A DNA stretch of 64,000 nt, taken from contig NC_062232.1 in NCBI RefSeq assembly GCF_902686445.1, positions 17,404,897 to 17,468,896 of the forward strand, read 5' to 3'. The DNA comes from Sciurus carolinensis (taxonomy: Eukaryota; Chordata; Mammalia; Rodentia; Sciuridae). The position numbers and the translations under genes are program-made. Below are positions 24,715 to 37,517 of this stretch, one piece after another (the first letter of the stretch is position 1; each line of letters starts with the position of its first letter). Below the pieces are notes generated by a model that made no database searches, was not told the DNA's origin, and saw nothing but the letters and a program-made list of their open reading frames with translations.

Positions 24715-25050
24715 GACAAATAAATCATGGTATATTCATGGAAAACAATATAGTAATTTAAATCAATGTTCTGTATACATGAACATGAAATAATCTGAAA
24801 AATAAGGTGAATAAGGCAAGATGTATGATAGGATTTAAAGTTTTAAAACATGTGAAGCAATACTATATATTACTCATGGACACAAACCTATATAGCAAAA
24901 GCATAAAGAAACACATAGGAATGATTAAGATTGATTTCACAATATTGCTTATATCCAGGGAAGGAGACAGGTAAAGAGGAAGGAAATTGGATCAAGGATT
25001 AGACACTGAATTTAAAATCTATCAATTTTATTCATTTAAAATGTATGTGT
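24715..25050 (+). repeat. Ancient L1 3'-end remnant
   Basis: CATGGTATATTCATGGAAAA, ATAAGGCAAGATGTATGATA, ATGGACACAAACCTATATAG and TATCCAGGGAAGGAGACAGG follow the L1M 3' region in order, though heavily diverged. Confidence 0.55.
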
Positions 25051-25052
25051 AT

Positions 25053-25142
25053 TCTGGGCACAGTGACACATGCATGTGATTCCAGCTACTTAGGAGGCTG
25101 AGGCAAGAGGATCAGTTCTAGACAGTGAGATCCCCCTCTCAA

Positions 25143-25172
<30 letters not shown>
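25053..25172 (+). repeat. B1-like SINE monomer with an (AAT)n tail
   Basis: TCTGGGCACAGTGACACATG, GATTCCAGCTACTTAGGAGG, CTGAGGCAAGAGGATCAG, then directly CAGTGAGATCCCCCTCTC and an (AAT)n run at 25143-25170. No ID half is present. Confidence 0.82.
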
Positions 25173-25173
<1 letters not shown>

Positions 25174-25423
25174 TTAAATGTGTGTGCAGGTATAAAGGCT
25201 ATTCAATAATATTTGGTGAAGACAGATGTATTCAAAACATTATTTTACTTACTGTCCCAATGTTAGAAATATTAATAATAAGCAGAAATCTTCAAATTGT
25301 TATTTTAAGATAGAGGTTTTCTCTTAGCCTCAGAAGAAACATAGAAAGCATCTAGCTTTAGGAAATAACCTTAACTAGCAATCCTAAGACATTTCTGGAT
25401 CATATAATTGAAAGATATGTCAA

Positions 25424-25966
25424 GTTGGGTGTGGTGGTGCACACCTGTAATCCCAGTGACTCAGGAGGCTGAGGCAAGAGGATTGCAAGTTCAAAGCCAG
25501 TCTCAGCAAAAGCAAGGCCCTAAGCAACTCAGTGAATGTTGGGAGAAATCCTAGTTCTTGGCTCACAGCGGTTAATGTCTCAAGTGTGTAAACTTGCAGA
25601 GCGGAGCATTCTATTCTGACCACATAGGAATGTAAACAATGTTCCCTTGGTAACACTAAGGAAGGGAACCTGTATAGGAGCCTAGTGGTCTGATTCCCCA
25701 TGGCACATTGTGATTGGGCAAGAAACTTATAAAATGTATACCTGTTCCTGCAATAAATGAGTTTGCAGGCTGCTCACCACAAGCCTGCTTCCACCCAAAT
25801 CTTGGGGTCTGGGTCTTGACTCCATGGCCCTTACCTGCAACTGAGCTAGCCTTGTACCCCTACAAGTGAGACCCTGTGTCTAAATAAAATACAAAATAGG
25901 GTTGGGGATGTGGCTCAGTGGTTGAGTGTCCCTGAGTTCAATCCCTAGTACCATAAAAAGAAAAAG
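25424..25966 (+). repeat. B1-dID composite SINE, split by a solo LTR
   Basis: The B1 half runs 25424-25536 (GGTGGTGCACACCTGTAATC, ending GCAACTCAGTGAA). The rest resumes at 25865 with AGTGAGACCCTGTGTC and the ID half (GGTTGGGGATGTGGCTCAGT). The intervening 328 bp is the LTR listed next. Confidence 0.93.
25537..25864 (+). repeat. Solo LTR, class II (ERVK/IAP-like), inside a SINE
   Basis: 328 bp starting TGTTGGGAG, a start shared with rodent IAP-type LTRs, and ending CCCTACA. It has an AATAAA signal near 25752. The 6-bp flank is AGTGAA (25531-25536) on the left and AGTGAG (25865-25870) on the right; the B1-dID consensus at this point reads AGTGAG, so the left copy has one later substitution. 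A 6-bp duplication is the ERVK norm. No retroviral genes remain. Confidence 0.85.
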
Positions 25967-27942
25967 AGTCCATTGTTCAAACCTGAACTTTTTTCAGTTT
26001 TTTCCAAGATAGCTCTTCCAAGACCTTCAGAATGTGATTGTAACTCATAGAAAATTCAGATATGTTTTTGGGGTTCAGAAGATTGGGACATTCTCCCAAA
26101 AGAATTTCTTTCAAAAATAGAAATTATTTTTTTGTAATATCAGTGAAGTTAAGTTTTACTTTTCAAAGAGTTTGCTAATTATGATACTTTCCTGTTTCAT
26201 CTAAAAAACAACACTAACTTGACACTAAGTTTGGTCCATAGACATTAAAGATAAAACCATCTTAGAATTTCCAATGAAAAGAATTCCAAGTCTAAGAACA
26301 CTATAAAAAAATGTTCTACCATACCCACAAAAATAATGATGTGGAGTAAAACTCAACAATAACACAATAACAATTTGCCATAGCTTGTGTATATTTAGAA
26401 AAACAATTGTTATGTTGTTTTAATTATTAAATTGTGAATATTTGTTATTTCTTAGATCTATTCCACTTATGTCATGGAAACCACAAGTAATGGGGATCAA
26501 ATCTTCTGAGACAAAAGTGTTTGGAGGTAAGAGGAGTCAGTCATTATTCACAATGATAGGAAATAGGAATAAGGAGACTATGGAAACAGGCAAAGCCACA
26601 CAGCCTAAATCATTTGGGTCCCCAAGGCAATGTTATTTTCATTGGTTCTCATAAGAAACTCAGTGATTCAACAGAATGAGTACAGGGAAGAAGGAGAAGA
26701 TAAGAACTAGAAATTGGAATAGAAGTAGTGATTAAATAAATCATCATATGGTTTACTTAATGAAATATTATGTAACTAGTAAAATAATGGTAAAAGGCTA
26801 TGAAAGACAATGCCAAAATAATGTTAACTGTAAATATCAGTATAAAATGCCATATAAACAACAATTATAGCTATACAGTAAAAGATAAAACAATACACTC
26901 TTAGGGAAATATGCATTATTATGGTCATGTACCAATGTTATGGGTACTTTTCATTTCCTTTCACTATTTCCCAAATATTCTCCCATGTGATAATATTTTG
27001 ATAAGTTCAAATATTTCAGTAGGTTCTTGTATGAGAGAAACACTCAAAACCCAGCAACTATAGGGAAGGTTATGCTTGTTATTATAGGTATAGCAATAAA
27101 AATGTGCATAAATATTTAAATCACTTCTTATCTCCAAAAAAAAGTTTAACCTCTGTAAGGGACAATTATTAGCTCAAAAGCCTCTTATCCTTTCAGTTAC
27201 TGGAAAAAAATCTAGGTCAAGTTGATGACTTTCAGTCAATTCCATCTCTTGACCTTTCAACAGAGTGACCTTTGAGGAACTAATTAGGTTCTCATGTCAT
27301 TTCTTAGGAACAGCTTTCCAGATTATAAAATTCATGGGAACTTGGATTTCTCTTCTTGGAAATTCTGTCCTGGATGCCAAGTACCAAATGTCTCATAATA
27401 AATGTAAGAAGGAAGTTACTACTGCCTCCCTGCAAAAAGGTAAGAAACACAGAACAAGGAAATATGTTTGGCTTCTTTGTAAGAAATCACACATGCCAAT
27501 GGAAGTACACATTCTAATACACCTCTCCTTTAACTTAAATCATTTAAACATATCTAAATATCTATAAAAATGTTATATGTTAGACACTCAGATAATTTTC
27601 TGACTGCTTAATGGAATCCAGATCCTGTATTTTCCTTATTTAAACAGCAGAGTAATATGCAAAACTGGTGTGTTTAAATGGCTTTGCTCATAAATGACTT
27701 GTGTGCACATAGAAATACACACAGACAATTATAGACCTCTAGTACCTATTCTTGGCTCTCCAATGCCATGGAACCAGGAGTCACTTGAGAAACATGAGGG
27801 CAATATTGTTCTGTTTGTTTTGTTTTCTGCCAAATTGTAAAGAGTTATTTTCATATTCTGACAACTTCTTTTTCTGGATACTTCCATCCAAATATCACCA
27901 CACTCTTACATAGTAACAATCTCCATCATTTGCATGCACATG

Positions 27943-27964
27943 CACACACACACACACACACACA
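27943..27964. repeat. (CA)n microsatellite
   Basis: 22 bp of CA, followed by an interrupted CAAACACA. Confidence 0.93.
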
Positions 27965-28029
27965 AACACAATGTTTCTGTGGCTAGAACAGACCAAGGCC
28001 CACCCCAGAGAATATAATGTGGGTTCACA

Positions 28030-28085
28030 TAATATCTATATACATATATATGATATGTATACATATATGTATATATGTGTGTATT
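28030..28085. repeat. Imperfect (TATATG)n / TA-rich repeat
   Basis: TATATACATATATATGATAT and ACATATATGTATATATGTGT. Confidence 0.85.
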
Positions 28086-29814
28086 GCTCATAACATTGAT
28101 CTCTGAAAATTTACTCATTTCCAAGTCCGCTAAGTAAGTGGAGGCCAGTTATGATTTCTGACTAGAAGCCCTATTGCAATTCTCCAGTCGTTTTCACAAA
28201 AATGAATGAAGGGCCTAATTGTGGTAGTTATTTGCCTATAATGACTCAGCTACCCTTTCACTCTGTTCGATAATGCTGGGGAGCCTGGGAATCTGAACAT
28301 TCTACTTCTCAAACTCCTTTGTCAATTGGTTCCCTGCCCATTGAAGGCACTGGAGGTAAATCAGTGTGTTGCTGCTCTCCAGTCCTCTCTCTCTTTCCCA
28401 TCTCCTCCTTCCTTACAACAATGACTTTGGAAGAATGTTTGGTCCCTCCTCCATAAGCCAGTAGCTCTAGAGTGGCAATTCTTCCTCTGCTTTCCACATC
28501 CTCTCTTCTGTGCCCCAAGGCCCAGGGTTGGCATCTGCTTCCTAAAGTTATGAGTCTCTAGTTTACCTCCCCTTACCTATTTTTGTCTTTCAATGTATCT
28601 TGTATATTAAATCCCTGTTCAAAATACCTAGTGTGCTTTTTGTTCTCCTGGTTGATATGGCAATCTTTCCAAAATTGGTATAAAACTCACTCTTGAGTCT
28701 ATTTACATTAAGGATCAATGAAATAGAATACATATTTATAAGGCAAATTTGAAAACAGATTGGCACCTACCTTTGTAGACTAATAGGCTTTTCTGCATGC
28801 TCATATGAGTTCAGATAAAGGGCATTTCCTTTCTTGTTCTTTACAAAAACTATAAGAGTATTGTGCAGAAATGCTTTGTGGGGTATCTCAGTTTACCTTG
28901 TCATCCTCAGAGAAAAATAAAATTCTCTGATTCTTTTGTACATTTGCCTCTCAATTCTTTTTTATTTGCTCTTCATCTCCATATGAGCCCAACTTCAGTT
29001 TTCAACCTTTCTCCTTGACCTTCATCTGATCCATCACCTAATCTCACTCTTCTTTCCTTTTATATTTGTACATGATGAATCATATCTTCACCAGTGTCAA
29101 ATGTAGTACGCAGATTTTCATTTGTAACAGCCTTTCATGCTCACAGCTTATATTACCAGAAATTTCTCATAGGCCCTGAAGTAGTCCTTATCTACATGTC
29201 TCTTAAAACTGAAAACACAATCCTATCATATACTAGCAATACTCCAGTCCTTTTGCTATTAACCTTAGTGACACTATTACAATCTATCACATCATTGTTT
29301 ATCCTATTTTCAGGTTGGGTTTTATTCATCTCCTCTATCAGTTTCTGATCACAAATGTCTTTTTACTCCAAGTATTTGGATTTTGTTCACTATTAGAAAC
29401 TCTTGGGTGTAATCTTGTCTGCTTTGGCAATGAGTCAGATGAAAGCCATTTCTTCACAAAAGTACTTAAAAATCTTGGTATCTAATGGCTTCAGCTCAGG
29501 CCCTGGAGAAATGAAGAAGCATATCATATCCTGTTTGGTATCTGGTTTCTTTTCACAAAAGATACTGCATTCAATGAGTTCTTAAATCAAGTCTCTCAAC
29601 TTAGACAGTCACAGACTGCCAACAAAACTTGATCAACCGAAAATTGTGAGCGAGCCCTAAATGCTACATGATTTGATTAAAGCTTGGGACTGTTCCATCT
29701 GTAAAGCCTTTTAAATCAATTTGAGGGACCTGGATATTGCATGAGTTAATTCATGATGATTTTTCCGAACCAAAATAATCACCTATCATAAGTGCAAATT
29801 GAAGATGTCATAGC

Positions 29815-30065
29815 TAATACTTTTATTTGTGCTTATGTGCCAGAGTCAACTCTAAACACTTTAAATATGCTATTTGATCCTCACAATACTCCTATATGGC
29901 AGGGATTGTTATCATCTTCATTTTGCAGATGAGGAAACTGAGAAACAGAGATGATCCACAATCTACCCAGGGTCCCAGAGATAGTAAGTGGCAGACCAGG
30001 GATTTCACTGCATGTAGCCTGTCTCCAGGGTCCATGTTTATAACCAATATACCAAACTGCCTATT
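29815..30065 (-). repeat. MIR SINE
   Basis: TGTGCCAGAGTCAACTCTAA, TTGATCCTCACAATACTCCT, TTTTGCAGATGAGGAAACTG and AAGTGGCAGACCAGGGATTT in antisense order; one of the best-preserved MIRs here. Confidence 0.92.
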
Positions 30066-30204
30066 CAACTTCCTATTCCATACCCTGACTTGGTATATTT
30101 GCCACTTGCACATGATTATCCAGGTTCTCCTTCTAAGGTACTTCATGCTCTGTTGATACTCTTCTTAGTAGCAGATTTCTCATATTGATCCACAAAGCTA
30201 ATAT

Positions 30205-30400
30205 ATATGAGGAGCCTATTATGTACCAGATATTGTACAAGGTGCTTTCACAGTCATATAGTCTCATCTGCCCACTAATATTAAGACTTGATTATTATCT
30301 CCTGTATCCAGATAACCTGCACAAGATCAAACAATTAGGAAGTAAAGAGGCAAAATTCAAACCCAGGCCCTTGTCTCCAGGCTCCTAACCACTTGACAGT
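30205..30400 (-). repeat. MIR SINE
   Basis: GAGCCTATTATGTACCAGAT, CCTGCACAAGATCAAACAAT, TCAAACCCAGGCCCTTGTCT. Confidence 0.85.
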
Positions 30401-30439
30401 TTGGCATCTCTTCTGCCATTCTCCTTCTCATCTGCTCTG

Positions 30440-30632
30440 GTAAAGCTGATTGCAACCAGAGTTTCCTGAACCCATATTTCAGTCCCGGCTCTGATATTCT
30501 GTGCGGCACCAAGAAGATCACTAAACTCTCTGAGTCTCTATGTCCTCTGCAAAATGCGCATAGACATCTTCTCATCATCACTGTATGGATAAAAGATAAT
30601 GTACAGGAATGTGTAAAGTGCTTCAATATTTT
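30440..30632 (+). repeat. MIR SINE
   Basis: CAGTCCCGGCTCTGATATTC, AGATCACTAAACTCTCTGAG, ATGTCCTCTGCAAAATGCGC, GGAATGTGTAAAGTGCTTCA in sense order. It lies next to an opposite-strand MIR. Confidence 0.82.
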
Positions 30633-31569
30633 TAATTACCATATAAATAATGGAATTTTCAGCATCATCAAAATGGTGCATAAGTTAGGCTGTCTGAGCT
30701 TTAAGATACTGGAAAACAGAATCATTTCCATCCAGAGCAACTGGATTGACACTTTGCAAGGCCATATCTTGGAACCCAATGGAGAAATTTTTAAATGAAA
30801 GTTTTCTCTCACTTTAAATGCCCTTATAAAATTCTGATGCTTGTCCATAAACTCAGACTAATTACAGATATGCCACTTGTTGAACCACAATTTCAGGAAA
30901 GAGCTGTACCTCAAAACCATAGTTATTTAAAGACTACTTTTTCAAGAAAGCCTAGTGGATGGTAAAAATAGGTTTTTTTCCCTGTGAGGAAGAAAAATTC
31001 TTTATCATAACTATTTATATGAAATAAAATAACAGTTGTTGTGATTAGAAAGGCATATAATAAATATTTCTACTATAAAATACATGCTCAAAAATATTGG
31101 AAAAAGAATTATTACTACTCCTCATCAGTAACTTACTGCAAACATACAATCCAACTCACAATAAATTATAGAGTCATATGTATATGCACTTAATTTGCCA
31201 AAACAGTCATAAAGTTTAATGAAGTTAATGGCCATTAGGCAGATTTATTACTATTCACTTAATATGAATGAAGCAAATAAAAAGTATTTAATATAAACAA
31301 TAATGCATTTACCATTAGAACATGCCCACTAATTGTAAAATACTCAATTTGTTTAATTCTTTCCTTTATGATCAAATTAGGCCAAATTCAAGTCCATTTT
31401 CTTTATGGTATTCACTCAGCTATGCATTCTTTCTGACATGTCCTTTATTTGGAATCTGCTCTAAATCTTGTGATACGCCTGGCATATTCAGGTTCATATC
31501 TAGCCAAGGAATTAATCAAAAGTTGGTACTTTCTGGCACCATCAGGTTTAATTGCTTGGACTTGGGTTA

Positions 31570-31710
<141 letters not shown>

Positions 31711-32081
31711 CTATAAAAAAGAAAAAGAAAAATGATGTCAGAATTTTAGCACTTAAATCATTAATAATCACAGGATATAGGAATGCAATCTTCATCTGAA
31801 AACTCCATTTACTGAATATCTACTATATGCAAACCACTGTAAAGGACAAAAGAAAAAAACAAAAGTTAGTTCCCTGCCCTCAATATACTGAGAGGAGGAA
31901 TATTCCAGAAGAAGAAACAACACACAAGCGAAGGCAGAGAGGGATGATATCTGTGAACCATACATCTGATAAGAGGTTAATATCCAAAATACATAAGAAA
32001 CTAAAATAACTCAAAAAAGTAACTGGATTTAAAAGTGGGTAAAGAATCTGAAAAGACATTTCTCAAAAGTAGATGTATGCA

Positions 32082-32211
32082 AGGATGGTGTTGTGGCTCA
32101 GTGGTAGAGCACTTGCCTAGGACATGTGAGGTACTGGGTTTGATCCTCAGCACCACATAAAACAAAATAAAGGTATTGTGTTCATCTACAACTAACACTA
32201 TTTTTTTAAAT
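32082..32211 (+). repeat. ID-derived SINE with extended 3' tail
   Basis: TGTTGTGGCTCAGTGGTAGA, GGGTTTGATCCTCAGCACCA, then an extra segment CATAAAACAAAATAAAGGTA with TTCATCTACAACTAACACTA. Perfect 13-bp duplication GTAGATGTATGCA at 32069-32081 and 32212-32224. The tail is shared with 54704-54839. Confidence 0.93.
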
Positions 32212-32548
32212 GTAGATGTATGCATCTAACAGGTATATGAAGAAAATGTTTCAATATCACAATCATCAGGGAAATGCAAATTAAATCACAATGAGATATT
32301 ACCTTATATCTACTAGGTTGCTATTATCAAAAAAACAAGAGCTTAAAGTGTTGGTGAGGATGTGAAGAAAAGAATCCTTGCATGATGTGGCAGAAATGTA
32401 AATTGGTACAGTCACTATGGTGCATTATGAAGGCTGCTCAAAAAAAATTAGAAATAGAACTACAAAACAGCAAGAATAGATCCAGCAATAAGATCCAGCA
32501 ATCCCACTCCTGGGTATGTATCCAATGGAATTGAAATCAATACGGCAA

Positions 32549-32940
32549 ATGCCATATTGGTAAATGGATGGAGTTGAAGAACATCATGCTAAGCAAAATA
32601 ATCCAAACCCAAAAAACCAAAGGCCAAATGTTTTCTCTGATATGCAGATGCTAATTCACAATAAGGGGAGGGTATGCTAGGGAAGAATAGAGTTACTTTA
32701 TATTAGGTAGAGGGGAGTGAATGGAGGGGAAGGGGTATGGGGGTAGGAATGATAATAGAGTGAAACAGACATTATTACCTCATATACATATATGACTACA
32801 TGATGGATGTGATCCTACAATATGTACAATCAGAAAAATGAGAAATTATACTCCATTTATATATGATTTATCAAAATACATAAATGCATTCTACTGTCAT
32901 ATATAACAAATTAGAACAAATAAAATAATCATAATAATAA
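32549..32940 (+). repeat. Younger squirrel L1 3' end nested in L1M
   Basis: AGAACATCATGCTAAGCAAA, AAAGGCCAAATGTTTTCTCT, GGAGTGAATGGAGGGGAAGG and an ATAAAATAATCATAATAATA tail, parallel to the copy at 52407-52915. Target duplication not clear. Confidence 0.75.
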
Positions 32941-34199
32941 AGAGACATAAGCACTCTCATATTCACTGCTGCACTATTCACAAGAGCCAAGGAATGGAAA
33001 TAATAGTGTTCATCAGTTGTTGGATGGATAAATTTGTACATATAAAGAATGCAATACTATTCACCCATAAAACAGGATGAAATACTATAATTTGTGACAG
33101 CATGGATGGAAATGGAGGACATTATGTTAAGTGAAATAAATCAGGTACAGAAAGATACCACAGGTACCACAGGATCTTACTCATCTGTGAAATTTTTAAA
33201 AGCCCAAATTCATAGAAGCAGAAAGAATGATAGTTACCAGGGGTTAGAGATTGGACTTGGGGAGATGTTGGTCAAGAATACAAAATTTCAGTTAGATAAG
33301 AGGAATAAATTCAGGAGATCTATTGCTCAATATGGTGACTACAATTAGTTAAAAATACATAGTATACTTGAAAATTGCTAAAAGTAGATTTTTAAAAGAC
33401 CTTATCATCAAAATAATGATAAATATGTGAGCTAATGTATATGCTAATTAGCTTGTTTTTGTCATTCTACAATGTATACATATATCACAACATCCTGGTA
33501 TATACCATAGATATATAAAGAATTTTATCTGCCCTAAGTTATTCCATTTTGTATAAGAGCAGCTTTCAGGTCATCCCAGGTGACCTGTTGACGGTGTCAC
33601 TGAAAAAAAACCCACCTGCCTATCAACTGCTATGTCACCCAGGGAGTTAGTGGGTAGTTAAAGCTGCTTCCAAGTTCAGAGGTCTGGGTTTGCTGACCCT
33701 GAGAGTCACTTACCACCCTCCCCTCAACATCAGGGCTCAGAAAGGAAAAAATTAAACATATCCTGATACTTGTTCCCCAGGCTCCAGACTACCTGAAAAC
33801 AGCATGATGTATAAAATGATGGTCTCTTTTACTAAGCTGCCTATAGGTCATGAGGTATGGAATTGGAAGGTCCAATGAGAAAGTAAGGAAATCTGATGGT
33901 CTGGATAGTAATTAGACAGGTAGGGGATCACTCTTTGAGTGGTAATTGTTACTCTGTGTATCCAACATTTGGTGGTTATTCACTTGCACAGACAAGATGC
34001 CAAGTCATTCTGCCTTAGGACTTGTACTCACAATGGAGTAGCTCAGGATAAACTGCCACTCTATATAAAATGGTGTAACTTAGGGAAAAAATACAGTAAG
34101 TTTAGAACAGGACACAGCCTGTTCTCTACATCTGACAATTTAAATAAATATGAAAAACAAACAGGAATACAGGAAACAAATGGCTCACAGGGATCACTG

Positions 34200-34345
34200 G
34201 GATTCTTGAATGCCATGCTAATAAGGCTGTATTTTATTTTACACCTAAAGGATAGCTAAATATTTTTAGCAAGGGAATAGAAAGAGATGAGTTGTGCTTT
34301 GGAAATATTATCTGTGCAACACTATGAATGATGGCCAGGATGCCA
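34200..34345 (-). repeat. L2-like ancient repeat, antisense
   Basis: GCCATGCTAATAAGGCTGTA, AGAGATGAGTTGTGCTTTGG, GAAAGATTGGAGGAAGGGGC; same family as 12290-12620. Confidence 0.45.
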
Positions 34346-34509
34346 GAAAGATTGGAGGAAGGGGCTACAGAATAATTTGAGATATACCATAATATCAAAA
34401 CCATCCTTTTGATAGACAAAAGAACTAACTATCCTCTCTGTTTTACAGCATACAGGGAATAGATAAAGGGGGAAAAAATCACCTTAGGCACATGTTAAGG
34501 GCCCGTAGA

Positions 34510-34735
34510 GCAGAAATTGGTATACTATAGCCCCTGGGCCAAATCCCAGTCCTCCTCCCCTGTCTCTTTATATAAAGTTTTATTGGAACATGGCCACACC
34601 CATTTCTATGTCTGCTTTTGTGCTACAAATTTGAAGTTGAGTAGTTAGGATGAAAACCCTGTGGCACACAAAGTCTCAAATATTTTATCTGGGCCTTTCG
34701 GAGAAAGTTTACCAGTCCTTGCTCCAAAGAAACAT
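34510..34735 (+). repeat. hAT-type MER DNA transposon
   Basis: TATACTATAGCCCCTGGGCC, AAAGTTTTATTGGAACATGG, CACACCCATTTCTATGTCTG, GAGAAAGTTTACCAGTCCTT in consensus order. Confidence 0.82.
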
Positions 34736-36879
34736 TACAGTTCCATGTGAAAATTTTTCTCCCCCAGTCCTCTGATTCTGGGTTTCACAAAAACAAACAG
34801 TTCACCAGAGTGATGTAAGAACATCATCAGGACCCCGGCCAGATCCCCTGAGATCCCTTTAATAAATTACATGTGCACACATCCTCATCTCCAGATCTGC
34901 CAGACCAGCATAAGACCCCAGCAAGACAAAACCATAGGTTTTAATCCAGCAAAGTAGCAATGTGAATGGGTGACCTTTGCATACTGCTCTTGGTAATGAA
35001 TTTTCCCCTAGTCCTTTTCAATTTTCTTCACTCAAGAAATAAATAGAATAAGATAGTACATTTTTCTTATCTTCCTTAAGATAATTCAAATATTAACTAT
35101 CAGCAGAAACCTGCAAAGGACACAGTCATGATGTGTCTTGCTATTCCACAGACTCAAATATAGCACAGATCAAATTCTACCCTGTCAGTTACACACACTA
35201 AAAGCCTGATGTGACCCAAATAGCAGATAACTAGAGGTTACAACTCCCCACCAAACACAAAACAATATGCCATACGTCTATAGGTTACCTCGTTCTGAAC
35301 TGTTCTGTTATTTCCCTCGTCGTACTTAATTCCTCATTGTATCTTTGCAGTTCACCACAAGTCATGTGCATAACTCTAGCAAATAAAGAGCTATGGATAG
35401 TTCTCCCCATCGTGCTTCCCCTCCAATAGAAGTAAACAAGCTGAGTCATCCACAATTGCTGTCTGAACACTGGCCTTTCTAGAGCATGCTGGTGAATTGG
35501 TGAATTATGCATTGTTTTTCAAACCCCATACTCTGTGACCCCCACTGTACTATGGAGTCTCACAGAACATATTACCTTCTGTGCGATAAGCAAATCATTG
35601 AACCCTTTCTTATTATTTATTTAGCACCACCATGAATTGAAGAGAATAAGACCAGAGATACAAAGTATCCCTATTTACCTCCCAATGATACACAGCTAAA
35701 ATAAGGTAATAATACCAGTAGCAACATTGCTAACAAATGAATGGAATGCTCTTCATCTCAAATGTGAACAAATGCCTCTATTCAGATTCAAATGCTTCTT
35801 CTACCAGAGCTTACTACTGTAAATTCCACATTCTCCTAGGCCACCCCACTCTACATTTTTCCCTGAGAAGTCTCAGAACTGCATCTTTCAAAATTCCATG
35901 AAGCATGGGTCCAGATTAGACTGACAATGAGAAGCACTCATAGACCACTGGAAAGGCAAAAAGGAAATAACACTTATTCATTGTTGGTAGTCAAAAGCAA
36001 GTGCATGGGCATCTGCAGAGAGCAGATACAACACTTTGCAAGCAACTGCCAGGCATTCTCCTAGTGAAGACCCATTGGTGTACAGGCAGCAGAAATCATG
36101 GGCAGCCACTACTTTTCACTGCCCAGTCCTGCAATGGTTGCATAACCTTCCAATTTCCTGTGCTAAGCATCTTCCTGCTTGAAATACTTAGAAAGGTGTT
36201 TGTTTTCCTGCATGAACCCCTAAGGTAGAAAGTGATTACATCACTTTTTTACAGTAAAATTTCCAGAAAGGGCGATGTAAAGCACCAATAATTTGATGGT
36301 TTATTGAAGGGCAAAATATTAGGAGGCAGGTCTGAAATCAATTATCCCACTGGTTACATGGACAAGAAGGCATGGCAAGTCCTGGTACAAATACTGAGGG
36401 AACATTAGTATGAATATTTAACACATTGCATGTTCTATCCTACAAGATAAATTTTCTTAGCTGTTTCAGGATGGTCAAAAACTCGAAGGTTTTTCATCCA
36501 GTATATGCATTTCTAACCCTTATTTCCATCCCTACAGATATCTGGAGAGGAGGCACACTTGATTGGCCATCTTTCCTCATTAGAGGAGGCTCAAGAAACT
36601 CTTTACCACCTCTGCAACCTTAAAGAACATACTTAACTTCTCTGAGATAAATACTTTCTAGTGTCTACCCTTTCTTCTCTTACTATCAAGACCCAAATTC
36701 TGCTCAGTGTAACAATGGACCCATCAAAAAATGGTTGTATTACCTGCTTCCTTCACTGCTGGATTTGGCTATGGCATGACACTTGGTAAATGACATATAA
36801 TTAAAAATCCTTGCTGCACTTCCAAACATCCATCTTAAAAGAGGACAGTCAGGTGGCATGTGCTTCCTGTTTTTAGTCC

Positions 36880-37111
36880 AGTGTTTCTCAACCTCAACAT
36901 GAGTGACATTTTGGGCTATATAATTCTTGTGGAGGACTGGCATATAGACTGTAAGATGTTTGGCAGCACTTTTGGTTTCTATACACTAAATCCCACTATC
37001 AAATATCTCCCCATTCCCCAGTATAAAAGGTTGTGACAACCACAAATATGTCTAGATATTTTAAAATATCCTCTAGGAGTGAAATCATCCCCAGCTGAAA
37101 ACCACTGCTTT
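36880..37111 (-). repeat. MER20-type hAT element
   Basis: AGTGTTTCTCAACCTCAACA at one end and CCAGCTGAAAACCACTG at the other; AAAGGTTGTGACAACCACAA and ATATCCTCTAGGAGTGAAAT internally match antisense MER20. Confidence 0.85.
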
Positions 37112-37289
37112 AGTTTTTCTTCTTCTTTTCTGGAATGTGATGCCAAAGGTAGAATATCTATCTTATAACCACAAGGCAATAAACATGAAGAAACATACAT
37201 GATAAACATGACAGGATGAACAGCTGATGACATCTGGCAGCTAATTACTAGGGCGTCAAATAAATTAGTAATAAAATGTGAGTGACTCA

Positions 37290-37483
37290 AAAGACTAGGA
37301 ATGGAACTACCGAATGACCCACGGTAGCACTCCTTTGTATTTATCCACAAGAACTAAAGTCAGACATACTGTAGTGATACATGCATACCCATATTTATGG
37401 CAGCACAATTCACAATAGCCAAGTTATGGAATCAACCTAGGTGACTGTCAGTGGAAGAATGGATTAAGAAAATGTGTTATAAA
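37290..37483 (+). repeat. Ancient L1M ORF2-end fragment
   Basis: GGAATGGAACTACCGAATGA, TATTTATCCACAAGAACTAA, CAGCACAATTCACAATAGCC, AGTTATGGAATCAACCTAGG: L1 ORF2 carboxy-terminal region, frame degraded. Confidence 0.75.
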
Positions 37484-37517
37484 CAACATGTATCCCATTT
37501 GTTTACAATAAAAAAAA
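37484..37517 (+). repeat. 34-bp, extremely 5'-truncated L1 insertion with an 18-bp target duplication
   Basis: The 18-bp sequence AAGAAAATGTGTTATAAA occurs perfectly at 37466-37483 and 37518-37535. Between them lie 34 bp, CATGTATCCCATTTGTTTAC then AATAAAAAAAA, nearly identical to the last bases of the L1 at 58633-58665. Only about 25 bp of L1 plus its A tail was integrated. Confidence 0.88.

Larger units (their letters stand above)
31950..33480 (+). repeat. Ancient L1M 3' region, interrupted twice
   Basis: TCTGATAAGAGGTTAATATC, AATGCAAATTAAATCACAAT, ATCCCACTCCTGGGTATGTA, then after the younger insert CACTGCTGCACTATTCACAA, GACAGCATGGATGGAAATGG and AATATGGTGACTACAATTAG. An ID SINE (32082-32211) and a younger L1 end (about 32549-32940) lie inside it. 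Confidence 0.85.

Noticed and set aside
35285..35512. 75-codon minus-strand open frame with CG-containing codons
   Set aside because: Tested as a possible PHEX exon 12, but it does not contain the expected residues and has no acceptor/donor pair in a matching phase.
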